Origin: Alisma plantago-aquatica
Taxonomy: Eukaryota > Streptophyta > Magnoliopsida > Alismatales > Alismataceae
Assembly: GCA_963693085.1 (NCBI GenBank)
Contig: OY856409.1
Location: forward strand, 664,855,591 to 664,919,590
Reading direction: 5' to 3'
DNA length: 64,000 bases
Shown: piece after piece, positions 35,996-47,924 of the stretch
How the letters are laid out: every line of letters starts with the position of its first letter
Position numbering within the stretch: the stretch's first letter is position 1
Notes under the pieces: generated by a model
Told to the model about the DNA's origin: nothing
The model's database searches: none
What the model saw: only the letters and a program-made list of their open reading frames with translations
Position numbers and translations under genes: made by a program

Positions 35996-37410
35996 GAAAC
36001 ATACTTGTCCTCTATGCTCTAACTTAATCTCTCTTTTCAGTTTTCATTCAATATACAAGAATGGCAAATTCATAGCAACATAGAATTATTGACTACATGG
36101 TCTTGGAAGTGACTAAGTGCATGTGTTCCACCTCTCTCCTTTCCTCTTTCACATACCAATCATAAAATGAGCACTGAGCATACAAACTTCAAATATAAAG
36201 CATAGAATACACAAGTTGTCAATATGTCCTTCACGTCATTCTGGGTAAACCGTTTCATGTTGGTGTTAATCAAAGATGACTAGGAGTATTGTTTCGCTTC
36301 ATGCATTCACTGTTATGTCTCAAACCACACTAAATGACCCACATGGTTGTCGAAAAGGGTAAAGTGAGCTAGATTTGATGTTTTCTAGCTCAATGGGTGT
36401 GAAAAAAGGAAGAAAGGATTGTGGTAAGATTTGGTGTGCTTTTACACACTCATCTTTTCTTCATTTGAATGATCTTAAACAGGAGCATCCTTTTATTTTA
36501 TTTTTGCTTTATTTTTTCTTTTCTTTTCTTTTCTTTGCCCTTGGTGTAGATAGGGAATATGGTGGATAGAGTGAAGCGAGGAGATAAAGATATGGCCACC
36601 CCAAACTTTTTGAGGTGGCCAAGGCTGATTATGTGCACTAGGGCATCTTTTTATGAGGCAGAGGGGTATGAAGATGGTGGAAGAATAGTAAGATCAAAGA
36701 GGGGTCATTAGTGTAATCTTCAACATAAGATTCCCTGCATGAACGCTAGTCCAACACTTCATCAAATAATATCACACCACATGATAGAACAACATGACAT
36801 TCACATTTCTATTAAGTGATTCCATAGGCTTTAAGCGTTTGTCGCTTGCTCAATTCATGATTCAACCAAAACATTCACAATCTTGAGAGAAATGGTGCAC
36901 ATGTAAAAAGTCAACAAACAAGATCACATAGCAATAAACTCTAAGAAACAACATGCATTTGTCAAAGGATTAAAAATTTCATTTCAAACAGTGGAGATTA
37001 AGTCAAAACATGATTTTTGGGCAAGAACATTCAATCTTGGGCAAAATTGGCCAAAATGGTGCCAATTTGCCTTCAATCACATCTAAACCTACATTATTGA
37101 ACTTAAAGTAGTAAAATAGAAAAATCCTAGCTAAACCATGCACAAATTACCAAAAATCTACATGAAATGCAATGCATGGAAAAAAGGAGCTAAAATTTTG
37201 AAAATTAGGCAAAATTTGAATGAAATTAACTACATGCTATGCAAAAATGCAATAAAAAGGGTAGGAATAGGAAAACTAAACTACATGGAAAAGGTGGAAC
37301 AAAATCACTAAAAGAGAGATACGATGGTGCATACCGCCCTACCCAACCCAAACTTTAGAATCATGTTGTCCTCAGCATGAAACTATAACTTAGGATAGAT
37401 AGGAAGAGTG
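35996..37410. other. Athila 3' non-coding spacer
   Basis: About 1.4 kb between the ORF-1 stop and the purine tract, with no coding frame. It has a CTTTT-rich microsatellite at about 36505-36536. Two further CC(A/C)CCCAAACTT-like segments near 36598 and 37347 resemble the purine tract region. Confidence 0.7.
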
Positions 37411-39613
37411 TCATGGACGTTGTGGCTGCTGGTTAGATGAGTGAGGAGGATCTGAGCCTGTAGGATGATGCTGGTAGTAATGTCCCCAATAGTCATCCTG
37501 GGGTGGAGGGTATGTCTCTGGATATCCAGCTATGCCACCCCAAAAATCTCCACCCCATTCGGGGTTTCATACTGCTTGGGCATGGTGGTAGTGATACAAG
37601 TGGTTGACCTGGTGGTGCATTTATTGTTGGTCTTGCCACATGTATTGTTGGATCAGTTGCATATCACTTTGTGTCTTCTGAATACCCTCAAGTTGCGCCC
37701 AGATGGTGGACATGTCGTAGGCGTTTGTTGAGGGTTGATGCAACTGGGATGTTCCTTCATCCCTCCTTCTTGTTCTTCAGGGCTTCCTGTGTCCTTCACA
37801 TTCTTGTTCATTCCCTTGCACATTTGATTCAACTATATCTTCTTGTATGGCAGTGGCTCCCCTAGTGTATGTCTCTCGTGGGTTTTCTTGCTGCCATTTC
37901 AACAATATTTCCCTCACTCTATAGAAGATCCCCAACACGGATGGAAGTGGCACCGTGTGGTATGGCAACTCAAGCTCAATGTCAGGCACACTACTTATGT
38001 GATATATCATCCTTTTTTCCTTCATCTTGATAGTGTGTGAGCGCACAGGTAGTTCAGGTCAACAAACTTTGCCACATATGCGTCTTCAAACCCAGAAAGA
38101 TCATACCCCAAAGTGAGTGAAATTGAGGTTACAAACCCTCCCATAACAAAAGGTTTTGTACTCTTGAAGGATATGGACCTCATGTGATCAACCAGTAGCA
38201 CTCCAAGGTCTATATACAGTTTGTGGTTCATTGCCATCAAGATAAACATATCTTTTTGAGAAATGAAGCCTTGGTTATCATATTGTCCAATAATGGTATT
38301 TGCTAAGACCTTTTGTACATAATAGATTAGGGGGTTGCTTATAGTGGTAGTTTTAGACCTCCATGCATTGTAATCACCGCTGCCTGTCAGAATCTTCCAG
38401 AAATGTGCATAATCAAAATCTACCTCTTTTTCTAGCAGGTCGTCATCCATCTTCTTGGCCTCTTCAAGATTTGCAGCAAAAACACAGTTCAGCTCAGTAG
38501 CTGTGAGGGTATGCATGTTGCCCATCATAGAAAACTTGATAGCTTCACTACCTCTCACCTTTTTCTTCTCAAGGGTGGCAAAGAACTCCCAGGTCAAAGC
38601 AAGGTAAGTTGTTTGGGGTGTGAAAAGGATGTTTGATAACCCCATTGCCTTCAAACTTCCTTCCATTGCTTCTTTGATTCCAAGACCATCAATGGCCTTC
38701 TCACAATCATATCTAGTGGAGACGACTCTCCTTATCATGCACTCTGGGTATGTGAGAGAGATCTTTCTTTGCCTATGTCCTTTGCCATAGGACACTCCTG
38801 CATGGGCCTTTCCTAAGGCCTTCAATCTTTCCGCCTCTAAAAGTGCCAGCACATCCTCTTCCTTAGGCATCAACTCTACCTCTTCCTCATTACTGTCATC
38901 TTCATCTTCCTCCATTCTGTAGGATTGGGACCCCAAGCTCGTATCAAGGTTGTACCAATTTGCATATTATTCTTCACCTTGATGCAATTGCCGCATAGAT
39001 TGCAGCTTCTTACTATACTCTGCTGCCGTGTGAGACGTCGAGTGGCGTGCTGGAGTAGACTTTGGTGGGCACTTCGACGATGATGGTGCTGCTTTTGATT
39101 TCTTTCCTTTCTTTGCAATCACTGGCTCAACTTCATTGATCAAATCATCTAGGTTTTTCTCAGATGCCTCTTCTTCTTCTTCATCTCCCTCATATGTGGT
39201 ATCAGTGATGTGGTGGCTTTCAGATGAATGGGAGTGGGATGCACTCACCAATTGTGAATGACGGATGGATTGGTATGAAGAGTTGGTTGGGGATGGGGTA
39301 TGTGAGGGTACAGAAACATCAGAGGAGGCATTTTTGGAATGTCGCTTTCCTCCAGTGATGATGTTGGCCCCCTTTGTGATAGCCTTCCCAATTTTCTTTA
39401 TGGTAGGGCTGGGAATGGAGGGTGAAATTTGGAATTTTTGTATAGGAGGTGATATGGATGTGGATTTAGGTGTAGAATGGAAGAAGAAGGAGGTTTATAT
39501 GGTGGATGTGGGGTTTTTTGTGGATTTGGGTGAAAAATGGAGGGTTTATGTGGAGGTTTAGGGGAGGAAGGATGTTGGGTGGATTGGAGATTAAGGTGGA
39601 GATGGAGGGCCAT
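37411..39613 (-). pseudogene. Athila ORF-1 (env-like) protein gene, broken
   Basis: The probable start is ATG at 39613 (MALHLHLNL), opening a proline-rich N-terminus. A frameshift near 39400 leads to a Ser-rich and acidic region (GDEEEEE near 39190), then TAA at 38967-38969. The main conserved block at 38936-38022 matches the Athila ORF-1 family (LRKISLTYPECMIRR-like start, TELNCVFAAN, HFWKILTGSGDYNAW, YVQKVLANTI). A frameshift near 38030 continues into RSHTIKMKEKRMIYH, then TGA near 37777 and a Gln/Tyr/Pro-rich tail to 37411. This gene lies 3' of integrase in Athila elements and has been called env-like. Its function is unproven; I saw no clear signal peptide or membrane span. Confidence 0.82.
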
Positions 39614-39875
39614 TTGAGATAGGAAAAGTGGTGGAAATGAAAGGGGGATGGCTAGGGAATGATTTGGTATTGATTGGGGGTGTTTTGAGGTGTTAGAGGT
39701 GGAGAACGATGGAGGTCGAGGTTGTTGTGCACCTCCATGGTCGTAATAACACCCAGTCCCACTGCCCAAGGCTCTAGTAGAGTTTCACGAATGACGACTG
39801 TACCCACAGACCACCACTAGCCTTAACTGTGCACTTTGTCCTCACTCACGCGCATGCTAGTATCAACTTCCCGAT

Positions 39876-39938
39876 AGGTCACCCATCCCAATACTACTCC
39901 AAGCTGAGCACACTTAACTATGGAGTTCTTAGTGATGG
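39876..39938 (-). ncRNA. 5S rRNA-like domain in Cassandra 3' LTR
   Basis: On the minus strand this reads CATCA(C)TAAGAACTCCATAG then TTAAGTGTGCT...GTAGTATTGGGATGGGTGACC. It matches 5S rRNA from the AGAACTCCGAAGTTAAGCG region through box C (GGATGGGTGACC). It is part of a transposon, not a functional 5S gene: the 5' third and the normal termini are missing. Confidence 0.88.
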
Positions 39939-40418
39939 ACTCCCGGAAAAGGAGGTGCACCTTGGTGATATGAGTAATCCAATCATTCCTTTTAAGAGTG
40001 TTTTATCCAAGGCCTCAAATCCTGGGATGTTACAATCTCCCCCACTTAGACTCTTGACATCCTCGTCAAGGCTCAACTATAAGGCCTCATAATCTCTTCC
40101 CCATTTTAGTATAGGCCCACAATGGCCCATGGACACCCAGCTCCCGATCACAGAATACCAGCGCAAGGGTGGCTACGTCAACCATGGACAACCCTTTCCT
40201 ACATGCCTGGACCACACGGCTCAAGACTAGCATGCCATGCCCATGTGGGCCCCACATACTGGAGGGGAATTGGCTCTAATACCATTTGTAACACCTGGGC
40301 CCATTTCCCAAGTCTCTAGTAGAGTTTCAGGAATGATGACTGTCCCCACAGACCACCACTAGCCTTTACTGTGCGCTTTGTCCTCACTCAAGCGCATGCC
40401 ATGATCAACTTCTCGACT

Positions 40419-40481
40419 GGTCACCCATCCCAGTACTACTCCAAGCTGAGCACGCTTAACTATGGAGTTCTTAGTGATGGG
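40419..40481 (-). ncRNA. 5S rRNA-like domain in Cassandra 5' LTR
   Basis: The same domain as in the other LTR but closer to genuine 5S here: TTAAGCGTGCT and GTAGTACTGGGATGGGTGACC on the minus strand. This copy would be the promoter-proximal one for the element's RNA polymerase III-type transcription. Confidence 0.88.
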
Positions 40482-40576
40482 CTCCCAGAAAAGGAGGTGC
40501 ACCTTGGTGATATGGGTAGTCTAATCATTCCTTTTAAGAGTGTTTTATCCAAGGCTTCAAATCCTGGGATGTTACA

Positions 40577-41334
40577 GTGGTGGTACGATGCCACAGTCGT
40601 GGCCATGCATCTTCAACACGGCCATGGCGGGTGTCCACAGTCATGGCCATTTGCCTAAAAAACCCTGACATCTTTACAACTTTGATGTAATAAAACCCAC
40701 GACCATTGTGTCTGGCCACAGTCGTAGCCATGCATCTTCAACACGGTCGTGGCCATTCTCCCAAAAAACCCTGACATCTTGGCCACTTTGATGAAATAAA
40801 ACACACGACCATGGTGGCTGGCCACGATCGTGTTTGGCCACTTATGTCGTAGCCGTGGTCGAGCTCCACGGCTGTGCTGGGGGCAACCCTTTAGTTTTCT
40901 CAATTCAAAAAACAAGAACTTCATTTGTCTTTGGCATTCTACCACAAATTTGCCTTAATGACCATGACTCAACTTTTATCCCTCTCTCTAGTTCCTAACA
41001 CCTACGGTGTCATCAAAACTCAAAGAAAAACTATTAGACACAAGTGTGTGTGTATTTGTGGAAAATAAAATAAAAGTATTAAAAAGTAAGGTTTGAGAAT
41101 CTCAAACCATGTGGGTTGCCTCCCACTAGCGCTAAAGTTTACGCCTTCAGCCAGTCTTATTGATTCTTGACTTCTTTCACTTCTTTGGGATTCTTAAGGC
41201 ATCCTTGTAGTATATCTCTTTCTCATCTTCTTCCAAGCACATCTCTTCATTGGATTGTTGTTCTTCTACAAGCATCACAATGTCAAAACTTTGATTGGCC
41301 TTGTCTGGACCTACTTCCACATTGGTTTCAATCT
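40577..41334. other. Athila spacer between integrase and ORF-1, with CACGACCGTG cluster
   Basis: Non-coding. 40577-40880 contains repeated ACGGTCGTGGCCA / CCACAGTCGTGG units together with a duplicated CCCTGACATCTT..ACTTTGATG segment (about 40663 and 40768). The rest to 41334 shows no ORF. Confidence 0.7.
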
Positions 41335-42789
41335 TTATCTATTGATGGCAAACTCTTTTGCTCCTTCTTTATCACATATCACAACAGCCCCGGATGGATA
41401 CACTTTCTTGATAAGATAAGGTCCTTCCCATCTAGACCGGAGTTTTCTGGGAAAGAACTTCTTTCTTGAATTGTACAACCATACCCACTTGTCAGGCTCA
41501 AACTCCTTTTTTATCATCTTATCATGAAGAAACTTAGTTCTCTCCTTGTATCTGTTGGACATGTCATACGCCTCATGGCGCAATTCCTCCAGCTCATTCA
41601 GTTGAAACTTCCTTTTCATTCCTGCATTTTCTCCATCAAGATCTATAGTTTTCAAATCCCATAGTGCCTTGTGCTGCATTTCAACTGGCAAATGAAAACT
41701 TTTTCCATAGACGAGCTTGAATGGTGTAGTTCCAATCGGGGCTTTGTATACAGTTCGATACGCCCATAAAGCTTCATTGAGATGGAGTGACCAATCCTTG
41801 CAGTCCAGTCTCACCGTTTTTTCTAGAATGAGCTTTATCTCCCAATTGGCCAACTCAACTTGGCCACTAGTTTGAGGATGGTAAGGAGTGGCTACTCGAT
41901 GGTTTACTCCATGCTTCTTGAGCAACCCCTCAAAAGTGCAGTGAATAAAATGACTTCCGCCGTCACTAATCATGGCCCTTGGAATTCCAAAATGGATAAA
42001 TATGTTCAATTTCACAAAGTCACATACCACCTTGTGGTCATTCATCTGGGTTGCAACAGCCTCGATCCACTTCGACACGTAGTCCACATCGACCAAAATG
42101 TAGACATACCCAAAAGAGAGAGGAAAAAGACCCATGAAGTCAATTCCCCATACATCAAACACCTCCACCACAAGAATGGGCGATAGAGGCATCATGTCCC
42201 TCTTGGAGACAGTGCCCACTTTTTGGCACTTCAAGCAACTCTTACAAAATTCATGGGAATCCTTGAACAAGGATGGCCAATAAAACCCACATTGAAGAAC
42301 CTTTGCAGCCGTGTGTTTTCCCCTAAAATGACCTCCACATATTCTGGAATGGCACATGGATAGAATTTCTTGTTGTTCTATTTCCAGAACACATCTCCTA
42401 ATGAGCTGATCGGGGCAATATTTGAAGAGGTGAGGGTCATACCAAGCATAATTCTTGACCATGGTGAATAACCTTTTGCTTTCCTCCCTTGTCCATGGGT
42501 TAGGTATCCTCCAACTAGCCAAGAAATTAGCTATGTGTTTATACCATGGCTTTTGAGTAGACGAGAGTAGGAAGAGTTTTTCATGTGGCATAGTCTCCTT
42601 GATTCGATTTGTATCATCAAAGGGATCATCAATTCGAGAGAGATGGTCGGAAACACCATTTTCCACTCCTTTCTTATCTACGATCTCCACATCAAACTCT
42701 TGAATCAACAAAATCCATCTGATCAGCCTTGTCTTTGAATCTTTCTTTGACATGAGGTACTTTAGTGCAGTGTGGTCCGTGTATATCAC
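41335..42789 (-). pseudogene. pol: Athila pol: RNase H end and integrase
   Basis: A single 484-codon open stretch. It opens with the end of the RNase H domain ([17 protein letters not shown]). Integrase follows: zinc finger with His in [10 protein letters not shown] and Cys in CKSCLKCQK (about residues 147-188), catalytic Asp in WGIDFMG (217), Asp in ISDGG (276) and Glu in [11 protein letters not shown] (312), giving DD35E spacing. A GPY-type segment ([15 protein letters not shown]) is near the C-terminus. It is the best preserved part of Athila. Upstream, TAA within [15 protein letters not shown] separates it from the RT frame. Integrase joins element cDNA to host DNA. Confidence 0.9.
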
Positions 42790-43800
42790 TACTTTGTTTT
42801 ACAAAAGATATGATCGGAACTTGTCAAGAGCGAAGATGACTGTAAGAAGCTCCTTCTCAGTGGTTGTGTAGTTTCTTTAGGCTTCATTTAGAGTCTTGCT
42901 TGCGTAGTATATAACATGTGGAGTCCGACCAACTCTTTGGCCCAGCACAACCCCCACTGCCATGTCAGATGCATCAGTCATAATCTTGAATGGCAAAGAG
43001 AAATATGGGGGCTTCATGATAGGAGCAGAAACTAGTTTTTCCTTAAAGTGGTTGAAGGCTTCAATGCACTTTTCATCAAAATGAAATTCAACATATTTCT
43101 CAAGCAAGTGGCATAGAGGTCTTGAGATCTTGCTAAAGTCCTTTATGAATCGGCGTAGAAACCTACATGTCCCAAGAAAGATCGAACATCTCTTACGGTG
43201 GAAGGAATAGTAAGAGTAGAAATGAGGCCCACCTTGGCCCTATCAACTTCAGTTCCGTCCTTTGAAACCTAGTAGCCCAGAACAATGCCTTCGGGCACCA
43301 TGAAGTGGCTCTTTTCCTAAGATATCACTAGGTGAACCTTTACGCATCTCTCAAGGACTACAACCAAATGAAGTAAGCATTCATCAAAAGTTTTACCAAA
43401 GACTGAGAAATCTTCCATAAATACTTCCAATGACGAATCAAACATATTCGCAAAAATTGAGGTCACACATCTTTGAAATGTAGAAGGGCATTACACAACC
43501 CAAATGGCATTCTCCGGTAGGCAAATGTACCACTTGGGTAGGTGAATGTTGTCTTCTCTTGATCTGCAGGATGCACGACAATTTAGAAGTATCCATAGTA
43601 CCATCAAGGAAACAATAGAAGCTTTGGCCCGCTAGCCTCTCTAGAATCTGGTCAAGAAATGGGAGAGGGTAGTGGTCCTTCTTGGTCTTTTCATTGAGCT
43701 TCCAGTAGTCAACACACATTCTCCACTTTGATTGTTCTCTTATCGACATAAGTTCACCATCTGCATTTTATGCAACAGTGATCCTACCTTTCTAAGGCAC
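42790..43800 (-). pseudogene. pol: Athila pol: reverse transcriptase and RNase H N-terminal part, broken
   Basis: RT segments: WRMCVDYWKLNEKTKKDHYP and LAGQSFYCFLDG (43749-43580), a frameshift, then YPSGTFAYRRMPFG in another frame, then VFMEDFSVFG near 43405. Here the catalytic FMDD box reads FMED, so the first Asp is Glu. RNase H-proximal sequence lies at 43107-42877 (FKEKLVSAPIMKPP, DASDMAVGVVLGQR, HVIYYASKTLNEA), ending in TAA where Gln is normal. At least two frameshifts and the altered catalytic residue make RT inactive. Confidence 0.85.
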
Positions 43801-44143
43801 AACCTGGATGGGGCTCACCCATTAACTATCAGAAATAGGATAGATAATTCCAATATCTAACAACTTCACAACCTCTTGGGTCACAACCTCTTTCAGCTTT
43901 GGACTCAACCGCCTTTACATTTGGCGGGTCGGCCTTGCATCATCCTATAGATAGATCATGTGTACACAGATGGAGGGATCAATACCCCTTAAGTCTGCTA
44001 TAGACCATCCAATGGCTTGATATTCTTCTTCAAGACTTTCATCAATGCCTCCTCTTGTTTTGGTGAGAGAATGGAGGAAATGATCACCGGGAGGGTGTCA
44101 TTTGCACCTAGAAAAGCATAATTCAATCCTTCTGGAAGTGACT

Positions 44144-44851
44144 TCAACTCAAGAGTGGGAGGTCTTCAAGGGAGTTCTTTAATGGTTCAGAAATAGAAGG
44201 AAAGTCTTCACTTGCAGCCACCAAGGCTAGCTCATTCTCTTCATCAACTTCATCATCATCATCTGGGAACTCAACTATCGGCTCTAGACCTCTACCTTGA
44301 GTGGTAGTTTGAATCCACGTAGGTAGGCATTCCTCAATAATTTCATCTAGGCACTCAATGAGATAGAAATCTTCTTCAGTGGCCCCTATTACCTCAGTTG
44401 TGGCTGAAGATTTAAAGATGTTCAATCGGATCTTCATGTGCATGAATGTCACATACATACTACTGGTCCTCACATGAATTACCACATCAGATGTGGCTAA
44501 GAATGTCCTTCCCAAGATGATAGGAACCCTCCTTGTGTCTTTCTCCATATCTAATACAATGAAGTCGATAGGGAAGAATGTAGAAGTCTCATCATCAAGC
44601 CTCACAAGCACATCATCAACACGCCCTCTAGGCGTCTTTACTGATCTGTCAACCAACTACAAAGTACAATGAGCCAGACTCAATTGCCCCATTTGGAGCT
44701 CGACAAACACATCATACAACATTAGGTTGGCACTAGAACCCAAGTCTAGGAGGGCTTGGTCTATGTGATGTGCCCCAATGTAGCATGAGATGATGGGAGC
44801 ACCGGGATCTTTTCTCTTCCTTGGCATGGTGTGCTGCAAAATCAAGCTCAC
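44144..44851 (-). pseudogene. pol: Athila protease (retropepsin-like) region
   Basis: It contains YIGAHHIDQALLDLGSSANL: the Asp of the LLDLGS motif is the retropepsin catalytic site in the Athila form. Next come VDRSVKTPRGRVDDVLVRLD and PIILGRTFLAT (flap and second hydrophobic-hydrophobic-Gly). An in-frame TAG splits it at 44657-44659, at a position that is Gln in relatives (TLQLVDR). Acidic Asp/Glu-rich sequence follows. Upstream, 44852-45285 is the linker from gag in the same family pattern (EEPYIKKRGKKHTEDI; TAG near 44985). Confidence 0.85.
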
Positions 44852-45285
44852 TTACTCGGTGAGCTTGACTTTCTTTGGGGTTCTCCCTGTGGTCTTTCTC
44901 TTGAAGGTGCATAGATCTTTCACGAACTTTGCATAAGAAGGGATTTTCTTGACTGCATCAAGTAGAGGAATGTTAATTTTCACCTATTTGAAAGTCTCAA
45001 GGATGTCTTCAGTATGCTTCTTTCCTCTCTTCTTAATATAAGGCTCCTCAAGAGCTTCAGGAAATGGAGGAAGTTGAGATCCCAAATGGTTCAGATCAAT
45101 GGTATCATCAACAGGAATCACAGTATCACCACCTGATATCACAGTATCAGCTCTGGCTCTCGTCGTAGTATCCTTAGGCTGTATCTCAATATCAACTCAT
45201 CCAGTCTCAGTATCAACTATGTCAACAACAACGGTATCATGGGGGTGCTCCAAAGTCCGATCACTCCTAAAAATAGTCACTACCT

Positions 45286-46723
45286 TCACATGCTCATGGG
45301 TTGTCGAAGAAGAAGCTTGTGGAGGTGGTTGGGGCTGTTGGGGTGGTGGTGGCATTTGGTGAGGTGAATTTGGGTTTTGGAGGATGAATTGTAGTTGTGG
45401 TTGTTGTGGTGGTTGTTGTTGTTGTGGATGTGGGTGGTATTATGGAGGTGGTTGTTGGTATGAATGAGGTGGAGGTGGAGCATATTTGTAGTTAAGAGGT
45501 GCTTGAGGAGGTGATGGAGCATAGGGATTCAACGATGCTTGGTTTGACAACAGAGCATATGAACTTGGAGTGTTCCCTAGGAAAGTACCATCATTGTTTG
45601 GGTTGGGCATCAGTTGAGACAAAAGTATTCCTTCTTCCCTCCTAGAAAGAGTGAGAGAGATCTGATCTAGTCTTTGCTCAAGATGGTTGATGGACTGCCC
45701 GTGTGAGTTCACATCCTTTTTCACCTCATCCAGACTTCTTAACCTTCTAAGCACCTCCTCTTCAAACTTTGAACTATAGCGTGGCCTTGGCTACCCTTGT
45801 CCTTTCCCATCCTCATTTTGTTGCTTCCATGAGAAATTTGGATGGTTCCTCCACTCAGGAGTATAGGTGTTGGACATGGGGCCTTGATTGTTTCGTCCGC
45901 CAAAGGATTGCAAAGCATGCACTTCTTCATCAACAGAATTGATTGCCATGGTGGGTTGGCTAGGAGAAGCTCTAGCTTGGTTCTTCATCATCTTCATCAT
46001 ATCCGCCATCATCTTCATCATGTTAGGGTCTACAACGTTGCGGGCTGGAGCTACAGAAGAAGGTGGAGGGATGTAGTTTCGACCGCCATGCCCCCCTTTT
46101 GTAGAAACCCGATGGCGGGAATTTTTAGCAAGATGCTCGAATAAAGGCCATGACTCCTCAGGTGACTTTGCCATGAAAGTGCCCCCGCAAGATGAGTCAA
46201 TTTTGTTTTGTCTCAACTCTTCAAGCCTGGTGTAGAAGGCTAGAACTAGTTACCACAGTGGCACTTTATGGTGGGGGTAGTCGCGGAGAAGTTTTTGGAA
46301 CCTCTCCCGTGCCTCGTGGAAGGGCTCATTCTCTTTCTGGGCAAAGGAGGTGATGCAGTTCCTCATGTAGGTTAGCTTAGCAATCAGGAAGAACTTTTTG
46401 AGGAATTCATTCTTGACTTCACTCCAAGTTACCAATTCTGTCTTTGAAACATACCACTCTTTAGCTTTTTCTTTTAAGGAGAATAGAAAGAGGGTTCTCC
46501 GAATGGAGTCGTCAGTGGTGGCGGGGGTATGAAAAGTGGAGCACGTCTCAAGGAATGTGTGGATGTGATGGTAGGGATTCTCATTCTCCATCCCATAGTA
46601 AGTGGGGAGGATTCCAAGGAGTGCGGGTGGAATGGAGAACTGTTGACCCGACATTTGATCAACTAGTGTGGCAATGGCTGAATTTTAGTTCCCCAGGGTG
46701 AAGTACTCGTGGAGTGGATGGTT
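45286..46723 (-). pseudogene. gag: Athila gag, main part (3' of the Copia insertion)
   Basis: The frame continues from the short N-terminal piece at 55867-55913. It reads NHPLHEYFTLGN then TAA near 46687, followed by the retrotransposon gag core (ALLGILPTYYGMENENPYHH, LFLFSLKEKAKEWY, FLKKFF). TAA at 46250-46252 follows VPLW, then NHPNFSW typical of Athila gag and TAG at 45789-45791 (Gln in relatives). A Pro/Gln-rich tail comes after this, with a frameshift near 45450. There is no CCHC knuckle, as is common in Athila. Gag forms the particle; this copy cannot. Confidence 0.87.
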
Positions 46724-47924
46724 GGGCTGTTGGTATGTATGCCCTGAGAGCCAATCATGGGATGATTGGTGGGATACATTAAGATTGATTTGATAAACAT
46801 CAAAGGCGAGCTTCCAATTCTTTCTGGTTCAGTCATAAGAGATAGTGATAGAACAGATTGAATGTCTAAAGAATGACAAAATTCAATGACGTATGCTTTC
46901 AGGTTGAGGACCTGAACGATGAGATCATATGGATGCTAAGAGTTTGTACATTCTTGTTATGTCCCTAGTCAGATGTCATTGTGGAAGGTAGATAGACAAC
47001 AATGACACACAAGACTAGATTGTGGTGTTAGTTGATGACAGAATCTCATTAGTCATGATATAGAGATATCAAACCAAACACATAGGTACTTGTTAGAGAA
47101 CAAGGTACCGGACAGACCCACCGTGAGTTTGACACATGGAACCATGATATGGTAGTCACAGTCAGTACTCACAGTGATGGTGGTGAGTGTGATTCTTAGA
47201 CCTGAAATCACTGCACTCAACACATGTCGTTGGGCACACTTTGACATCATCAAACATAGTCTTGAAACATGGGTTGTTATAAAGGTGATGATTGGGTGGC
47301 TTTGACAAATGGGGCTTTTGAGGGGCGAGTGATAGATATGGGATTTGTCCCTCCTGAGGGAGTTTGATATCCATGGCCACTTGATGAGTAGGATTGAGAA
47401 AGGCGTGCACGCATGTGTGAATCAGTATATGATACTGATGTCATACATATCTCTTCCAGTCTACTCTGAGATCAAGGAAGTGAATGAACGTTGACAGGAT
47501 GACTGTTCCATGCCTCGAGTTCATTCGGGATATCAGTGACAAAGGAATTATACATTCGCTGTAACACCATTCACGGATTGTAGGATGAAAGTTGTTCTCC
47601 AACTTTCTACTTTCACTTGGGTAGCACTGATGTGTGACTAGGCACCGCTCTTTGCTTGTGAAGTCATAAGTGTTATGGACTTTCACTGCCTACGTGAAAT
47701 GGACCTGCAGGGTCACACACATAGGATTTAACCTGGAAGAGGAGTTTTGTCCACAATGCAATGTTTAGATTGATTACTAAAGGAGTTTAGTAGTTCAATT
47801 AAACACTCAATCAGTCGATGACTCAATATCGTATGGTTCAAGATGTTGGACGCATTGATTGGAGTATCAGATTGATTGAAATCGCAATTGACTGATTTTT
47901 GCCCAACCTGTGCTCCCAACCGAT

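Larger units (their letters stand above)
39745..40576 (-). mobile_element. Cassandra TRIM with 5S rRNA-like LTRs
   Basis: The 832-bp element has two 290-bp LTRs (39745-40034 and 40287-40576) and a 252-bp interior. The 5' LTR is the right one: the PBS (minus-strand TGGTATTAGAGCC, 40272-40284) abuts it and the purine tract (minus-strand TAAGTGGGGGAGAT, about 40035-40049) abuts the left LTR. Each LTR contains the central and 3' part of 5S rRNA on the minus strand. Flanks GTCGT (39740-39744) and GTGGT (40577-40581) match at 4 of 5 bases as a duplication. Cassandra elements are non-coding and are thought to use the 5S internal promoter. Confidence 0.93.

Noticed and set aside
39398..39769. ATG at 39769 as start of the Athila ORF-1 protein
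   Set aside because: Its first codons lie inside the inserted Cassandra LTR, so that ATG did not belong to the original gene. ATG at 39613 is preferred.
39876..39938. A functional 5S rRNA gene
   Set aside because: Only the middle and 3' part of 5S is present, twice, inside 290-bp LTRs with PBS and purine tract. It is a Cassandra element.
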